26,764 bases of DNA from UBA6136 sp964344495 (GCA_964344495.1 CAYFNI010000020.1:1-26764); one strand, 5' to 3'. Positions 7,296 through 17,745 are shown, counted from the stretch's first letter. Made by a program: numbers and translations. Notes: generated by a model from the sequence alone, not told the origin.

Positions 7296-8354
7296 CTAAT
7301 TTGGGGACAACGAGCGCTGATTCAAGGCCGCGCCGACGAGTTTGGCCGTGAGATCGACCAGCGGAATGACTTTTTCGTATTTCATGCGAGTGGGGCCGAT
7401 GACACCGAGTACGCCCACGGCCTGATCCTTGACGGAGTAGGACGCGGTCACCAGGCTGCATTGGCCCAGGGCGTGGTGGCCGGATTCCTCGCCGATGTAG
7501 ATCTGTACGCCCGGTGATTCGATGCAGCGGTCCAGCAGTTGAATCAGGTCTTCTTTTTGGTGCAGGGTCTCGAACAGATTGCGGAACTGGTCCATGTTTG
7601 CCAGTTCGGAGAAGTCCATGAGGTTGATCTCGCCGCTGACCAGCAGCGGGTTGCGCGACTTCTTGCGGTCATCCAGCGCCAGTTCGGTCAGGGTGGCGGC
7701 ATCAATGATTTCCTGACTCAGCCGCTCGCGGGTCTCGGTGATCTCACGCCCGAGCGCCTCGCGGACGCGGTGAATATTTCTGCCGGCGTAGCGGGTGTTC
7801 AGGAAATTGGCAGCCGCCTGGAGTTCGGACGGGGTGAAATCGCGGGGTACATGGATGATCTTGTTGTGGATTTCCTGCTGCTCGGAAATCAGGATGACCA
7901 GCAGTCGGCGTTCCGACAGCGGCAGGAATTCGATGTGCTTGAAGGCATGGGTCTCGCGTTTCGGCAGGGTCACCACGCCGGCCATGTGTGTGACGTCCGA
8001 AAGCAGACGCGAGGCGGTTTCCAGCAGATCGCTGGGGGATTCGCCCTCGTTCAGATCCTGCTGAAATTGCCGGATGATATTGTCCTGCAGGGGCTTGACG
8101 GTCAGCAGGGTGTCGATGAAAAGTCGGTAGCCGTGAACGGTCGGCATGCGGCCGGCCGAGGTGTGCGGCGAGGTGATGAGGCCGAGGTCTTCAAGGTCGG
8201 CCATCACGTTGCGGATGGTGGCCGGGCTGAGGTTGAGCCCCGCATCCTTGGCCAGCGAACGTGAACCGACCGGCTGCCCATCATTGATGTAGCGCTCGAC
8301 CAGCACCTTGAACAGGTGGGAGGCTCTGTCGTTCAGTTGCGGGGACATGGCCAC
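7296..8354 (-). CDS. hrcA: Heat-inducible transcription repressor HrcA
   Basis: Winged-helix repressor that binds CIRCE operators and is kept active by GroEL in species where it has been studied. About 352 residues. The N-terminal DNA-binding domain (about 10-85) includes GQPVGSRSLAKDAGLNLSPATIRNVMADLEDLGLI and the following SPHTSAGRMPT, both highly typical of HrcA; the rest is the GAF-like dimerisation region. The preferred start is GTG at 8354, because GAGG lies six bases upstream; an ATG two codons later (8348) is the alternative. A CIRCE operator lies 23 bases upstream, so the gene should repress itself and the operon behind it (grpE, probably dnaK and dnaJ). Confidence 0.97.
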   Translation of the reverse strand: MAMSPQLNDRASHLFKVLVERYINDGQPVGSRSLAKDAGLNLSPATIRNVMADLEDLGLITSPHTSAGRMPTVHGYRLFIDTLLTVKPLQDNIIRQFQQDLNEGESPSDLLETASRLLSDVTHMAGVVTLPKRETHAFKHIEFLPLSERRLLVILISEQQEIHNKIIHVPRDFTPSELQAAANFLNTRYAGRNIHRVREALGREITETRERLSQEIIDAATLTELALDDRKKSRNPLLVSGEINLMDFSELANMDQFRNLFETLHQKEDLIQLLDRCIESPGVQIYIGEESGHHALGQCSLVTASYSVKDQAVGVLGVIGPTRMKYEKVIPLVDLTAKLVGAALNQRSLSPN

Positions 8355-8376
8355 GAAATTCCTCGGTAGAGCGCGG

Positions 8377-8403
8377 TTAGCACTCAGGTGATCAGAGTGC
8401 CAG
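8377..8403 (-). promoter_or_regulatory. CIRCE operator (HrcA binding site)
   Basis: TTAGCACTC-N9-GAGTGCCAG, against the consensus TTAGCACTC-N9-GAGTGCTAA: the left half is perfect, the right half has two mismatches, and the 9-base spacer is exact. It lies between the hrcA start and a sigma-70-like promoter, at about the predicted transcription start, the position expected for repression. Confidence 0.93.
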
Positions 8404-8433
8404 AAACTAGCAATACCGGGGGGCTCATGTCAA
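8404..8433 (-). promoter_or_regulatory. Sigma-70-type promoter of the hrcA operon
   Basis: On the minus strand a perfect -35 TTGACA (8428-8433) and an 18-base spacer precede TAGTTT (8404-8409) as -10. The predicted start falls inside the CIRCE operator, which fits HrcA blocking initiation. The -10 matches the consensus at only three of six positions. Confidence 0.6.
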
Positions 8434-8528
8434 GGTATGCCGGACTATCCCGTCGTGTCGGCGGGCTCCTTCCGGTGGGTGTTCTGCGGAACTGACGCGC
8501 TGGGTCAACCGCAATCCGGCAAATGCGG

Positions 8529-8559
8529 CATAATCGGCCCATCGGGATACCGGTTCCCG
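8529..8559 (+). promoter_or_regulatory. Possible nadK -10 element and leader hairpin
   Basis: CATAAT (8529-8534) matches TATAAT at five of six positions, but no convincing -35 is seen 16-19 bases upstream. A small inverted repeat CGGGA/TCCCG (8543-8547 with 8555-8559) would lie at the very 5' end of such a transcript. The rest of the 8434-8600 gap shows no gene; a 10-base word ATCCCGTCGT occurs at 8447 and 8590. Confidence 0.25.
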
Positions 8560-8600
8560 TTTGGCTGTTCGAGCGACCCCGACCCTATCATCCCGTCGTC

Positions 8601-9491
8601 ATGGCTCAATCCCTTAATTTTCGTGTGGCGGCACTGATCGGCAAATCCGACGCCGATCGCATCGCCGAGACCTTGAACGAGGTCTACAGCCACCTCGTCC
8701 GGCGTGGGCTTCGGGTGATCGTCGAAACGGCCAGTGCCGGGTTCATTCAGGGCGAACGTCCGGAAACCGGCTCGTTGGGCGAACTGGCCGAGTGCTGTGA
8801 TCTGGCCGTCATCGTTGGCGGGGATGGAACGCTGCTCGCCGCAGCGCGGGCGCTGGCGCCGTTCGAGATTCCGCTGATCGGCGTCAATCTCGGTCGTTTG
8901 GGCTTTCTGGTCGATATTTCTCCGGCGGACATCGCCCCGCACCTGGACGCGGTGCTGGAAGGGCGTTACCGCGAGGAAGAGCGCTTCATCCTCAATGCCC
9001 GAGTGATCCGGGACCGGACGGTGCTGTTCGAGCAGACGGCGATCAACGATGTGGTCATCCATCGTGCCAGCGCCACCAGCATGATCGAGATCGTGACCCA
9101 TATCGACGGCGTCTTCCTGAATTCGCAGCGCTCGGATGGCCTGATTGTTTCCACGCCGACCGGCTCGACCGCCTATGCGCTGTCGGCCGGCGGTCCGATT
9201 TTGTCACCGACCCTCAGCGCCATCGTACTGGCACCGATCAATCCGCACACGCTGACCAACCGTCCGATCGTCATCGACAGCCACAGTGCGATTGGCATCT
9301 CGTTCAGGCCCAGCAAGCACTTCAGTGCGCTGGTCGTCTGCGACAATATCCCCAGTCCCGATCTGAGCGTGACGGATCTGATCGAAATCAAGCGCGAATC
9401 CAAGCCGTTAAGGTTGTTGCACCCATTGGGGTATGACTTTTTCGGGATTCTGCGCGCCAAGTTGAACTGGAGTTCCGGATACAGCGTCTAG
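8601..9491 (+). CDS. nadK: NAD kinase
   Basis: Phosphorylates NAD to NADP in the cytoplasm. From the ATG at 8601 the protein has 296 residues, close to E. coli NadK (292). It shows the family's GGDGTLL motif (73-79), the NDVVIHR segment, and the glycine-rich STPTGSTAYALSAGGP signature. The frame stays open upstream to an ATG at 8523, but those 26 residues are Pro/Arg-rich and unlike NadK N-termini, whereas NFRVAALIGK right after 8601 aligns with the usual first strand. No strong ribosome site is visible. The TAG stop is two bases before recN, so the two are cotranscribed. The gene is divergent from hrcA, as in many gammaproteobacteria. Confidence 0.96.
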   Translation: MAQSLNFRVAALIGKSDADRIAETLNEVYSHLVRRGLRVIVETASAGFIQGERPETGSLGELAECCDLAVIVGGDGTLLAAARALAPFEIPLIGVNLGRLGFLVDISPADIAPHLDAVLEGRYREEERFILNARVIRDRTVLFEQTAINDVVIHRASATSMIEIVTHIDGVFLNSQRSDGLIVSTPTGSTAYALSAGGPILSPTLSAIVLAPINPHTLTNRPIVIDSHSAIGISFRPSKHFSALVVCDNIPSPDLSVTDLIEIKRESKPLRLLHPLGYDFFGILRAKLNWSSGYSV

Positions 9492-9493
9492 CC

Positions 9494-11173
9494 ATGTTGT
9501 TGCATATCGATATCCGTGATCTGGCGGTGGTGGAGTCGCTGAGCCTGTCCCTCGATGCGGGGCTCACCGTGCTGACCGGCGAGACCGGGGCCGGCAAATC
9601 CATTCTCCTCACGGCGCTGGGGCTGGCGCTCGGTGATCGCGCCGATGCGGCCTTTGTTCGCCCCGGCGCCGAGCGGGCCGAAATCAGCCTGACGTTTGAC
9701 CTGTCCGACAGCCCGGCGGCACGGGACTGGTTGGAGGCTCACGAATTGGCCGAGGGGGAGGAGGGCCTGGTGCGCCGGGTCATCGCTGCGGATGGCCGCT
9801 CGCGGGCCTTCGTCAATGGTCGTCCCGTCACGCTCCAGTCGTTGCAGGAATTTGGCCAGGGTCTGGTTGAAATCCATGGTCAGCATGCCCATGTCTTGCT
9901 TACCAAGCCGCAGGAGCAGCGGCGGCTGCTGGATGCGGCGGCGGGCGCAGAAGATCAGGCAGCCGAGGTGGAATCCCTTTACCGGCGCTGGCGTACCCTC
10001 AGCGAGGAAATTCGGCGTCGCACCGGTCATGCTGCCGACCGCGAGGCCCGCGCCGAACTGCTGCATTTCCAGATCGACGAGCTGGAGCAGGCCGGCATGG
10101 CGCAACTGGACTACGCCAGACTGGTCGAGGAGCATGCGCGGCAGGCCCACGTGGACAGGATTCTGGAGGTAGGGCAGGCCGAGCTGGAGGGCCTGTATGA
10201 GGATGAAACGCATTCGGTCAATGCGCGACTCGCGCATGCCATTCATGCGCTGACCGAACTCGGCAAGCTAGCACCCGAATTTGCCGGCATGGTCCAGTTG
10301 CTGCGGGAGGCTCAGGTGCAGGTCAAGGAGGTCGCGCTGGACTTGCGCCATGCGCTGGAGCGGCAGGAGTCCGACCCGGCCGCCCTGCAAGGGCTGGAGC
10401 AGCGCTTGGCCGATGTCCACCGGCTGGCCCGCAAGCATCAGGTGCGCCCGGAGGCCTTGCCTGAGCATCTGCAGACTTTGCAGGCCGAATTGGCTGCGTT
10501 GCACGGCGGGGCGGAGAGCGCCGAACAGTTGCAGCGCGAACTTGATGACATCACGCAGCGGTATGCGGAGGCCAGTCAGGCGCTGTCGGAGCAACGCCAG
10601 CGCACCGCCAGGCTCCTGGAACAGCGCATCTCCGCCATCGTGCGGGAGTTGGGCATGCCGCAAGGTCAGGTGATCATTGAGGTGCGACCCGAGGCAGCGG
10701 CCAAGCCGGCACCCACCGGACTTGATGTGGTCGAATTCATGGTCAGCGCCAACCCCGGCATGCCCTTGCGTCCTCTGGCCAGAGTAGCCTCCGGGGGGGA
10801 ACTGTCACGCATCAGCCTCGCCATCCAGGTTGCGGCAACGGATGACAAAACAGTACCGACCTTGGTCTTTGATGAGGTGGACACGGGAATTGGCGGCGGA
10901 ACCGCCGAGGTGGTGGGACAAAAGCTCCGACTGCTGGGGCGTGGCTGTCAGGTGTTTTGCGTGACCCATCTGGCCCAGGTGGCGGCTCAGGGGCATCATC
11001 ATTTGCTGGTTGAGAAGATTCTGGGCGAAACCGCGACACAGTCGCAGGTACGGGCGCTGACGGGAGCGGAACGCATCCCGGAAATTGCACGTATGCTCGG
11101 CGGGGTGCGGATGACAGAGAATACGCTGGCGCATGCCGAGGAAATGCTGATGCTGGCGGCTGCCGGGGCGTAA
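9494..11173 (+). CDS. recN: DNA repair protein RecN
   Basis: SMC-like ATPase acting in recombinational repair of double-strand breaks. The 559 residues match the family (E. coli 553). The N-terminal ATPase half contains Walker A GETGAGKS (29-36). The middle (about 150-390) is rich in Leu, Glu, Gln and Arg, as expected for the coiled-coil arms. The C-terminal half has the ABC signature ASGGELSRISLA and Walker B LVFDEVDTGIGGG (about 455-468). The start is 2 bases after nadK. No LexA box was recognised, since the upstream region is nadK coding sequence; recN may be expressed mainly through nadK. Confidence 0.97.
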   Translation: MLLHIDIRDLAVVESLSLSLDAGLTVLTGETGAGKSILLTALGLALGDRADAAFVRPGAERAEISLTFDLSDSPAARDWLEAHELAEGEEGLVRRVIAADGRSRAFVNGRPVTLQSLQEFGQGLVEIHGQHAHVLLTKPQEQRRLLDAAAGAEDQAAEVESLYRRWRTLSEEIRRRTGHAADREARAELLHFQIDELEQAGMAQLDYARLVEEHARQAHVDRILEVGQAELEGLYEDETHSVNARLAHAIHALTELGKLAPEFAGMVQLLREAQVQVKEVALDLRHALERQESDPAALQGLEQRLADVHRLARKHQVRPEALPEHLQTLQAELAALHGGAESAEQLQRELDDITQRYAEASQALSEQRQRTARLLEQRISAIVRELGMPQGQVIIEVRPEAAAKPAPTGLDVVEFMVSANPGMPLRPLARVASGGELSRISLAIQVAATDDKTVPTLVFDEVDTGIGGGTAEVVGQKLRLLGRGCQVFCVTHLAQVAAQGHHHLLVEKILGETATQSQVRALTGAERIPEIARMLGGVRMTENTLAHAEEMLMLAAAGA

Positions 11174-11188
11174 ATGCTGGAGCGATGA

Positions 11189-11204
11189 CCGATCCCTTGA
11201 TCGG
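11189..11204 (+). repeat. Short inverted repeat after recN
   Basis: CCGATC-CCTT-GATCGG forms a perfect 6-bp hairpin 15 bases past the recN stop. No T-tract follows, so it is not a convincing intrinsic terminator; it may only mark the 3' end of the nadK-recN transcript. Confidence 0.35.
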
Positions 11205-11281
11205 GCGGTAGGTTGAAGTGGGGCGCTGCAATGCCTTGGTTTTGGCCATTGCCGGGCGTGCCCGTATGTGAGCTTGCCGTG

Positions 11282-11311
11282 TTGCTGATAGTATGTGGCC
11301 ATTTTTATCAG
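11282..11311 (+). promoter_or_regulatory. Weak candidate promoter for ftsH
   Basis: TTGCTG (11282-11287), an 18-base spacer and TATCAG (11306-11311) lie about 30 bases before the ftsH start, in the 169-base recN-ftsH gap. Both hexamers match the sigma-70 consensus poorly. No good sigma-32 site was found, although ftsH is a heat-shock gene in E. coli. Confidence 0.25.
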
Positions 11312-11342
11312 GGCATTGATCGCCCGGAGAGGTAGTGATCTC

Positions 11343-13256
<1,914 letters not shown>

Positions 13257-13282
13257 CAGGCACGGACGAGCGGTCACAGGTC

Positions 13283-13311
13283 AGCCCCTGCCTTGCAGGG
13301 GCTTCGTTTTT
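13283..13311 (+). terminator. Rho-independent terminator after ftsH
   Basis: A perfect 9-bp stem AGCCCCTGC (13283-13291) with GCAGGGGCT (13295-13303), a 3-base loop, then TCG and five T (13307-13311). It lies 27 bases past the ftsH stop and separates ftsH from glmM. Confidence 0.88.
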
Positions 13312-13365
13312 GGGCGGCACCTATGGCCAAGGGGTGTCGACCGTATCAGCCAGGGGGAGATCAAA

Positions 13366-14709
13366 ATGAGTCGCACGTATTTCGGTACTGACGGTATTCG
13401 GGGAAGAGTCGGCGCCTTTCCAATCACGGCAGATTTTGTGCTCAAGCTGGGCTGGGCGGCGGGACGGGTGTTGGCGCGTGATCGGGAGGATGCCACCGTG
13501 CTGATCGGCAAGGACACCCGGATATCAGGCTACATGCTGGAGTCGGCGCTGGAAGCCGGGCTGTCGGCGGCCGGAGTCAATACTCAGCTGACCGGGCCGA
13601 TGCCGACGCCGGCGATTTCTTACCTGACCCGAACCTTCCGCGCCGAAGCGGGAATTGTCATCAGTGCTTCGCACAATCCCTATTACGACAACGGCATCAA
13701 GTTTTTCGGTTCCGACGGCATGAAGCTTTCGGACGAGGTTGAACGCATGATCGAGGCGGAAATCGAGCAGCCGATGACCACGGTCGATTCGGCCAAGCTG
13801 GGCAAGGCCTCCCGCTTGCGCGATGCCGCTGGCCGCTACATCGAGTTCTGCAAAAGTACCATCGCCTCGCGGGTCAATCTGGATGGCGTCAAACTGGTCG
13901 TCGATTGTGCGCATGGTTCCGGTTATCACATCGCGCCGCATGTCTTTGCGGAGTTGGGCGCCAGCGTGGTCGCCATGGGCGACAGCCCCAACGGCTTCAA
14001 TATCAACGACAATGTTGGCGCCACCAAGCCAGCCGCGCTGGCGCAAAGAGTTTTGGAGGAACGGGCAGACTTCGGGTTGGCGCTTGACGGTGACGGTGAC
14101 CGGCTGATCATGGTTGACCATGAGGGCAACATTCTCGACGGAGACGAATTGCTGTTTATCATTGCGACTGCCCGGCATGCGATCGGCGAGTTGAAGGGGC
14201 CCCTGGTGGGCACCCTGATGACCAATCTTGGCCTCGAGCATGCCCTCGGCCGACTTGGGGTCGAGTTGAAGCGGGCGGCGGTGGGTGACCGGTATGTCAT
14301 GGAAATGATGCTCGCTCATGACAGTACCCTCGGCGGGGAGAACTCCGGACACATCATCTGCCGCGACCGGATCCCGACCGGTGACGGTATTGTGGCTGCA
14401 CTGCAGGTGGTTGAAGCCATGAGCACAGCCGGCAAAAGTCTCGCTGAACTCCGGCAGCGCATGGATAAATATCCGCAAACGTTGGTCAACGTAAAGGTGC
14501 GTTCGCGGGTTGACCTGCAGGAAATCGATGCCGTGCAAAAGCTTAAGACCGAAGTCGAGCGAGAGCTGTCCGGACAGGGCCGTGTCCTGCTGCGTTGCTC
14601 CGGAACCGAGCCGCTCGTGCGGGTCATGGTTGAAGGGGCCGATGGGGACCGTGTCAGCGCGATGGCGCAGCGATTGGCTGAGGCCGTCATGGAAGCTGTG
14701 GGCCAATAA
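13366..14709 (+). CDS. glmM: Phosphoglucosamine mutase
   Basis: Interconverts glucosamine-6-phosphate and glucosamine-1-phosphate on the way to UDP-GlcNAc for peptidoglycan and LPS. The 447 residues match the family (E. coli 445). The start is TYFGTDGIRG (4-13). The active-site phosphoserine loop is ISASHNPYYDNGIKFF with S102, the same number as in E. coli. The metal-binding loop LDGDGDRL and the C-terminal phosphate-binding RCSGTEPLVRVMVEG are intact. The ATG at 13366 has a GGGGGAGA ribosome site; the frame is open upstream but passes through the ftsH terminator. E. coli has folP between ftsH and glmM; it is absent here. Confidence 0.98.
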   Translation: MSRTYFGTDGIRGRVGAFPITADFVLKLGWAAGRVLARDREDATVLIGKDTRISGYMLESALEAGLSAAGVNTQLTGPMPTPAISYLTRTFRAEAGIVISASHNPYYDNGIKFFGSDGMKLSDEVERMIEAEIEQPMTTVDSAKLGKASRLRDAAGRYIEFCKSTIASRVNLDGVKLVVDCAHGSGYHIAPHVFAELGASVVAMGDSPNGFNINDNVGATKPAALAQRVLEERADFGLALDGDGDRLIMVDHEGNILDGDELLFIIATARHAIGELKGPLVGTLMTNLGLEHALGRLGVELKRAAVGDRYVMEMMLAHDSTLGGENSGHIICRDRIPTGDGIVAALQVVEAMSTAGKSLAELRQRMDKYPQTLVNVKVRSRVDLQEIDAVQKLKTEVERELSGQGRVLLRCSGTEPLVRVMVEGADGDRVSAMAQRLAEAVMEAVGQ

Positions 14710-14773
14710 GCCGGGGGGCTTGATCTGCTGCCCGGTCGCCCCCAGAGTGGCCGATAGCAGGCTGAAGCGACTT

Positions 14774-14801
14774 TTGCTTAAATGTCCGACCGAGATACGA
14801 C
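14774..14801 (+). promoter_or_regulatory. Weak candidate promoter for hfq
   Basis: TTGCTT (14774-14779), a 16-base spacer and TACGAC (14796-14801) lie in the 133-base glmM-hfq gap, about 40 bases before the hfq ATG. Each hexamer matches the consensus at only three positions. A loose inverted repeat GGGGGC/GCCCCC (14714-14719 with 14738-14743), without a T-tract, lies just after glmM. Confidence 0.3.
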
Positions 14802-14842
14802 AGACTGGATGAATACACTTGAAACAATAATGGAGAAATGGA

Positions 14843-15088
14843 ATGTCTAAGGGTCAAAATCTGCAGGATCCCTTCCTGAATGCCTTGAGAAAGGAACATG
14901 TCCCTGTATCGATCTATCTGGTGAATGGAATCAAGTTGCAAGGCAAGGTCGATTCATTCGATCAGTACGTCATCATCCTCAAGAACGCCGTCAGTCAGAT
15001 GGTTTACAAGCACGCTATCTCGACGATTGTTCCCGCCCGTCAGGTCAGGCTGTCGCAGGGTCAGGAGGACATGGACGAAGAGGTCTGA
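14843..15088 (+). CDS. hfq: RNA chaperone Hfq
   Basis: Hexameric Sm-like protein that pairs small RNAs with mRNAs. The 81 residues carry a complete Sm1/Sm2 core in E. coli numbering: Q8, Y25, K31, and the Sm2 motif YKHA with K56 and H57. Differences seen: Y42 where E. coli has F42, and a lateral rim patch R16-K17-E18-H19 instead of RRER. The C-terminal tail is very short and acidic (GQEDMDEEV); E. coli Hfq has 102 residues. GGAG lies seven bases before the ATG. The usual upstream miaA is missing, with glmM in its place; hflX follows after 53 bases. Confidence 0.98.
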   Translation: MSKGQNLQDPFLNALRKEHVPVSIYLVNGIKLQGKVDSFDQYVIILKNAVSQMVYKHAISTIVPARQVRLSQGQEDMDEEV

Positions 15089-15141
15089 AGGCGTGACCAT
15101 CCCCTTGACCGGCCGCATGCGGAGATCCGAATCCAGGGTGC

Positions 15142-16440
15142 GTGAACTTGTTTGATCGGCCAAAATCCGGTGAGCGTGCGATACTGGTCCATGCAGGCAC
15201 CCAGACGGATGAGCGTTGCGTCGCCGAATTGAGTGAGCTCGCACTTTCGGCTGGGGCCACCCCGGTCGGGGTGCTCATCAGCAAGCGCGATCACCCTGAT
15301 CCCAAACTCTACATCGGCACGGGTAAGGTCGAAGAGCTGGCGCAGGCCATAGCCCTGCATGATGCCGAGTTGGTTCTGTTCAACAATACGCTGTCGCCCA
15401 GTCAGGAACGCAACCTTGAACGGGAACTGAAGGTCAGGGTTCTGGACCGGACCGGTTTGATCCTCGACATCTTTGCGCAGCGGGCGCAGAGCTACGAAGG
15501 CAAGCTGCAGGTCGAGTTGGCGCAACTCAAGCACCTGTCTACGCGGCTGGTGCGGGGGTGGACCCATCTGGAGCGACAAAAAGGCGGCATCGGTCTGCGC
15601 GGACCGGGCGAAACCCAGCTCGAAACCGACAAGCGCCTGATTGGCCGTCGCATCAGTCAGATCCAGAAGCGTCTGGACAAGGTCGACCGTCAGCGTCATC
15701 AGGGACGGCGGGCACGAAAACGGTCGGATGTCCCGGTCATCGGGCTGGTCGGTTACACCAATGCCGGCAAGTCGACGCTTATCAACGCCCTGACCGGTGC
15801 CGGGGTATACGCCGCCGACCAATTGTTCGCCACCCTTGATCCGACGCTGAAACGGTTGATGCTGGGGCCCCGGGATCACGTGATTCTGGCAGACACGGTT
15901 GGGTTTGTTCGCGATCTGCCCCATGAGCTGGTTGTGGCTTTTCGCTCGACCTTGCAGGAAACGGTCGAGGCGGATCTTCTGCTGCATGTCATTGATGCCA
16001 GCGACGAGCAAATGGACGACACCATTGCCGAAGTGGACCGTGTGATCGAGGAAATTGGCGCCGAAGATGTGCCGCAGATTCGGGTGATGAACAAACTCGA
16101 CCGGGTGGAGGGCGCCGTGCCCCATGTCCGTCACGATGAGCACGGAAAGCCGCAGGAAATTTGGGTCTCCGCCCACACGGGCGAAGGTCTGGACGGACTC
16201 ACCGGCACCCTCAAGGCGCTCTTCGGTGAGCGTGAAGTGGTGCGTCAGGTGCGGCTCGCACCCAGCGAGGGGGCAACCCGTGCCCGCCTGTATCGCGTGG
16301 CCACGATCCTGCGCGAGGACGTCGATGATGCGGGCGGCTGGATACTGGACGTACAGGGGAGTGCCGAGCGGCTGAAGTTTCTGGACGGCGGCCGGACAAT
16401 CCCGGTCGGACATGAGCCAGAACTGGCCGATGCCGGATAA
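15142..16440 (+). CDS. hflX: Ribosome-associated GTPase HflX
   Basis: GTPase that binds the 50S subunit and splits or rescues stalled ribosomes, especially under heat stress. The 432 residues match the family (E. coli 426). The N-terminal HflX domain contains LSPSQERNLERELKVRVLDRTGLILDIFAQRA, and the glycine-rich linker is HLERQKGGIGLRGPGETQLETD. The GTPase domain has G1 GYTNAGKST (about 205-213), the G2/G3 region ADQLFATLDPT and DTVGF, and G4 NKLD. The start is GTG at 15142, giving MNLFDRPKSGERA, which aligns with the E. coli start MFDRYDAGEQA; the ribosome site is weak. It lies between hfq and hflK as in E. coli. Confidence 0.97.
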   Translation: MNLFDRPKSGERAILVHAGTQTDERCVAELSELALSAGATPVGVLISKRDHPDPKLYIGTGKVEELAQAIALHDAELVLFNNTLSPSQERNLERELKVRVLDRTGLILDIFAQRAQSYEGKLQVELAQLKHLSTRLVRGWTHLERQKGGIGLRGPGETQLETDKRLIGRRISQIQKRLDKVDRQRHQGRRARKRSDVPVIGLVGYTNAGKSTLINALTGAGVYAADQLFATLDPTLKRLMLGPRDHVILADTVGFVRDLPHELVVAFRSTLQETVEADLLLHVIDASDEQMDDTIAEVDRVIEEIGAEDVPQIRVMNKLDRVEGAVPHVRHDEHGKPQEIWVSAHTGEGLDGLTGTLKALFGEREVVRQVRLAPSEGATRARLYRVATILREDVDDAGGWILDVQGSAERLKFLDGGRTIPVGHEPELADAG

Positions 16441-16539
16441 CCGATTGATCAGTGACCCGGCTAGCGCGCGTCGGGCATGAATATGTTATGAAAACCGAAC
16501 GAGATGATGTGCCGAGGCACATTGCTCAGGAGATAAAAA

Positions 16540-17745
16540 ATGTCCTGGAATGAACCGGGTAACAACAAGAAAGATCCCTGGAGTGGCCGCGAACAACCGC
16601 CCGGTTCCTCCGATCTGGATGAAGTCATCAAAGGCCTGCAGGACAAGATCGCCGGGCTGTTTGGCGGTCGGCTGTCCGGTGGCGGCCCCGAGGGGCATCA
16701 GGCCCCGATGCAGTTGATCGTGCTGGTGGCGCTAATAGCCATCACCCTGTGGCTGTTGACCGGCATTTATCTGGTGGACGAAGGTCGGCGCGCTGTCGTG
16801 ACCCGATTCGGCGCCTACGAGGACACCACCTTGCCCGGACTCCACTGGCACCTGCCGGCGCCCATTGAAGCGGTCGAGGTGGTCAACATGGATCAGCAAC
16901 GCTTTGTCGAGGTCGGCTATCGTTCCGGTGGACGACAGCAGTCGCAGACCTCGGTGCCCAAGGAAGCCATGATGCTGACGCAGGATGAAAACATCATCGA
17001 CATCCGCCTTGCGGTGCAGTACCAGATCAAGGACGCCAAGGCCTATCTGTTTAACGTGGCCGATCCGGACCTGACCTTGAAGCAGGTCATCGAGAGTGCG
17101 CAGCGGGCCGTGATCGGCAAGAACACCATGGACTTCGTGCTGACCGAGGGCCGCAGCAATATCGCTGACGAAATCAAGGCCGAGATCCAGCAAACGCTGG
17201 ATGAGTATCAGACCGGCATCCGGGTCAGCAACGTCAACCTCGTCGATGCCCAGCCGCCTGACGAGGTCCAGAACGCCTTCGAAGATGCCATCAAGGCGCG
17301 CGAAGACGAGCAGCGGCTCAAAAACGAGGCCGAGGCCTATGCCAACGAAGTGGTACCCAAGGCGCGCGGGACGGCGGCACGGCTGATGGAGGAGTCCGAA
17401 GCCTATCGCCAGCGGGCCATCACCCGCGCCAATGGCGAATCCTCGCGCTTCCTGCAACTGCTTGCGGAGTATGAAAAAGCCCCCGACGTGACGCGGGAAC
17501 GTCTGTATCTGGATGCGATGCAGGATGTGTTGGGACAGACCGGCGCCATGGTCGTGGATGTCAAGGGCGCCAACAACATGCTCTATCTGCCGGTTGACAA
17601 GCTGCAGCGTCCGACGCCTGTCGGTGGCCCGGTCAAGGAAGGCGAAACCGCGACGCCCCTCATTCCGGACGCCCAGCCGAGCAACGGCAAATCCGCACGA
17701 TCAGCAACTTCGCGAGGACGCGAGAGCAGGGGCCAGCAGCCATGA
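16540..17745 (+). CDS. hflK: FtsH modulator HflK (SPFH/prohibitin family)
   Basis: Inner-membrane protein that forms the HflK-HflC cage around FtsH and restrains its access to membrane substrates. The 401 residues show a Gly/Asn/Pro-rich cytoplasmic N-terminus (1-55, beginning MSWNEPG), one transmembrane helix (about 57-78), the SPFH band-7 domain (about 78-260, with VVTRFGAYEDTTLPGLHWHLPAPIE), and a helical region rich in charge and alanine (about 260-330). The C-terminus is polar and Arg/Ser-rich. The ATG has an AGGAG ribosome site seven bases upstream. The hflX-hflK gap of 99 bases holds a small GTGCC/GGCAC hairpin (16509-16520). The stop overlaps the hflC start in ATGA, implying coupled translation. 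Confidence 0.97.
   Translation: MSWNEPGNNKKDPWSGREQPPGSSDLDEVIKGLQDKIAGLFGGRLSGGGPEGHQAPMQLIVLVALIAITLWLLTGIYLVDEGRRAVVTRFGAYEDTTLPGLHWHLPAPIEAVEVVNMDQQRFVEVGYRSGGRQQSQTSVPKEAMMLTQDENIIDIRLAVQYQIKDAKAYLFNVADPDLTLKQVIESAQRAVIGKNTMDFVLTEGRSNIADEIKAEIQQTLDEYQTGIRVSNVNLVDAQPPDEVQNAFEDAIKAREDEQRLKNEAEAYANEVVPKARGTAARLMEESEAYRQRAITRANGESSRFLQLLAEYEKAPDVTRERLYLDAMQDVLGQTGAMVVDVKGANNMLYLPVDKLQRPTPVGGPVKEGETATPLIPDAQPSNGKSARSATSRGRESRGQQP

Noticed and set aside
8523..8600. N-terminal extension of nadK from an upstream ATG
   Set aside because: The extra 26 residues are unlike NadK N-termini and overlap the probable promoter and leader; alignment supports the ATG at 8601.
11174..11342. Sigma-32 promoter for ftsH
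   Set aside because: CTTGCC and GGCCATTT occur but are 18 bases apart and match poorly; not convincing.
13525..14706. 393-codon open frame antisense to glmM
   Set aside because: Mirror of conserved glmM coding sequence with low-complexity composition.
15061..16413. 450-codon open frame antisense to hflX
   Set aside because: It overlaps a conserved gene along its length and shows no domain or ribosome site; a shadow of codon bias.
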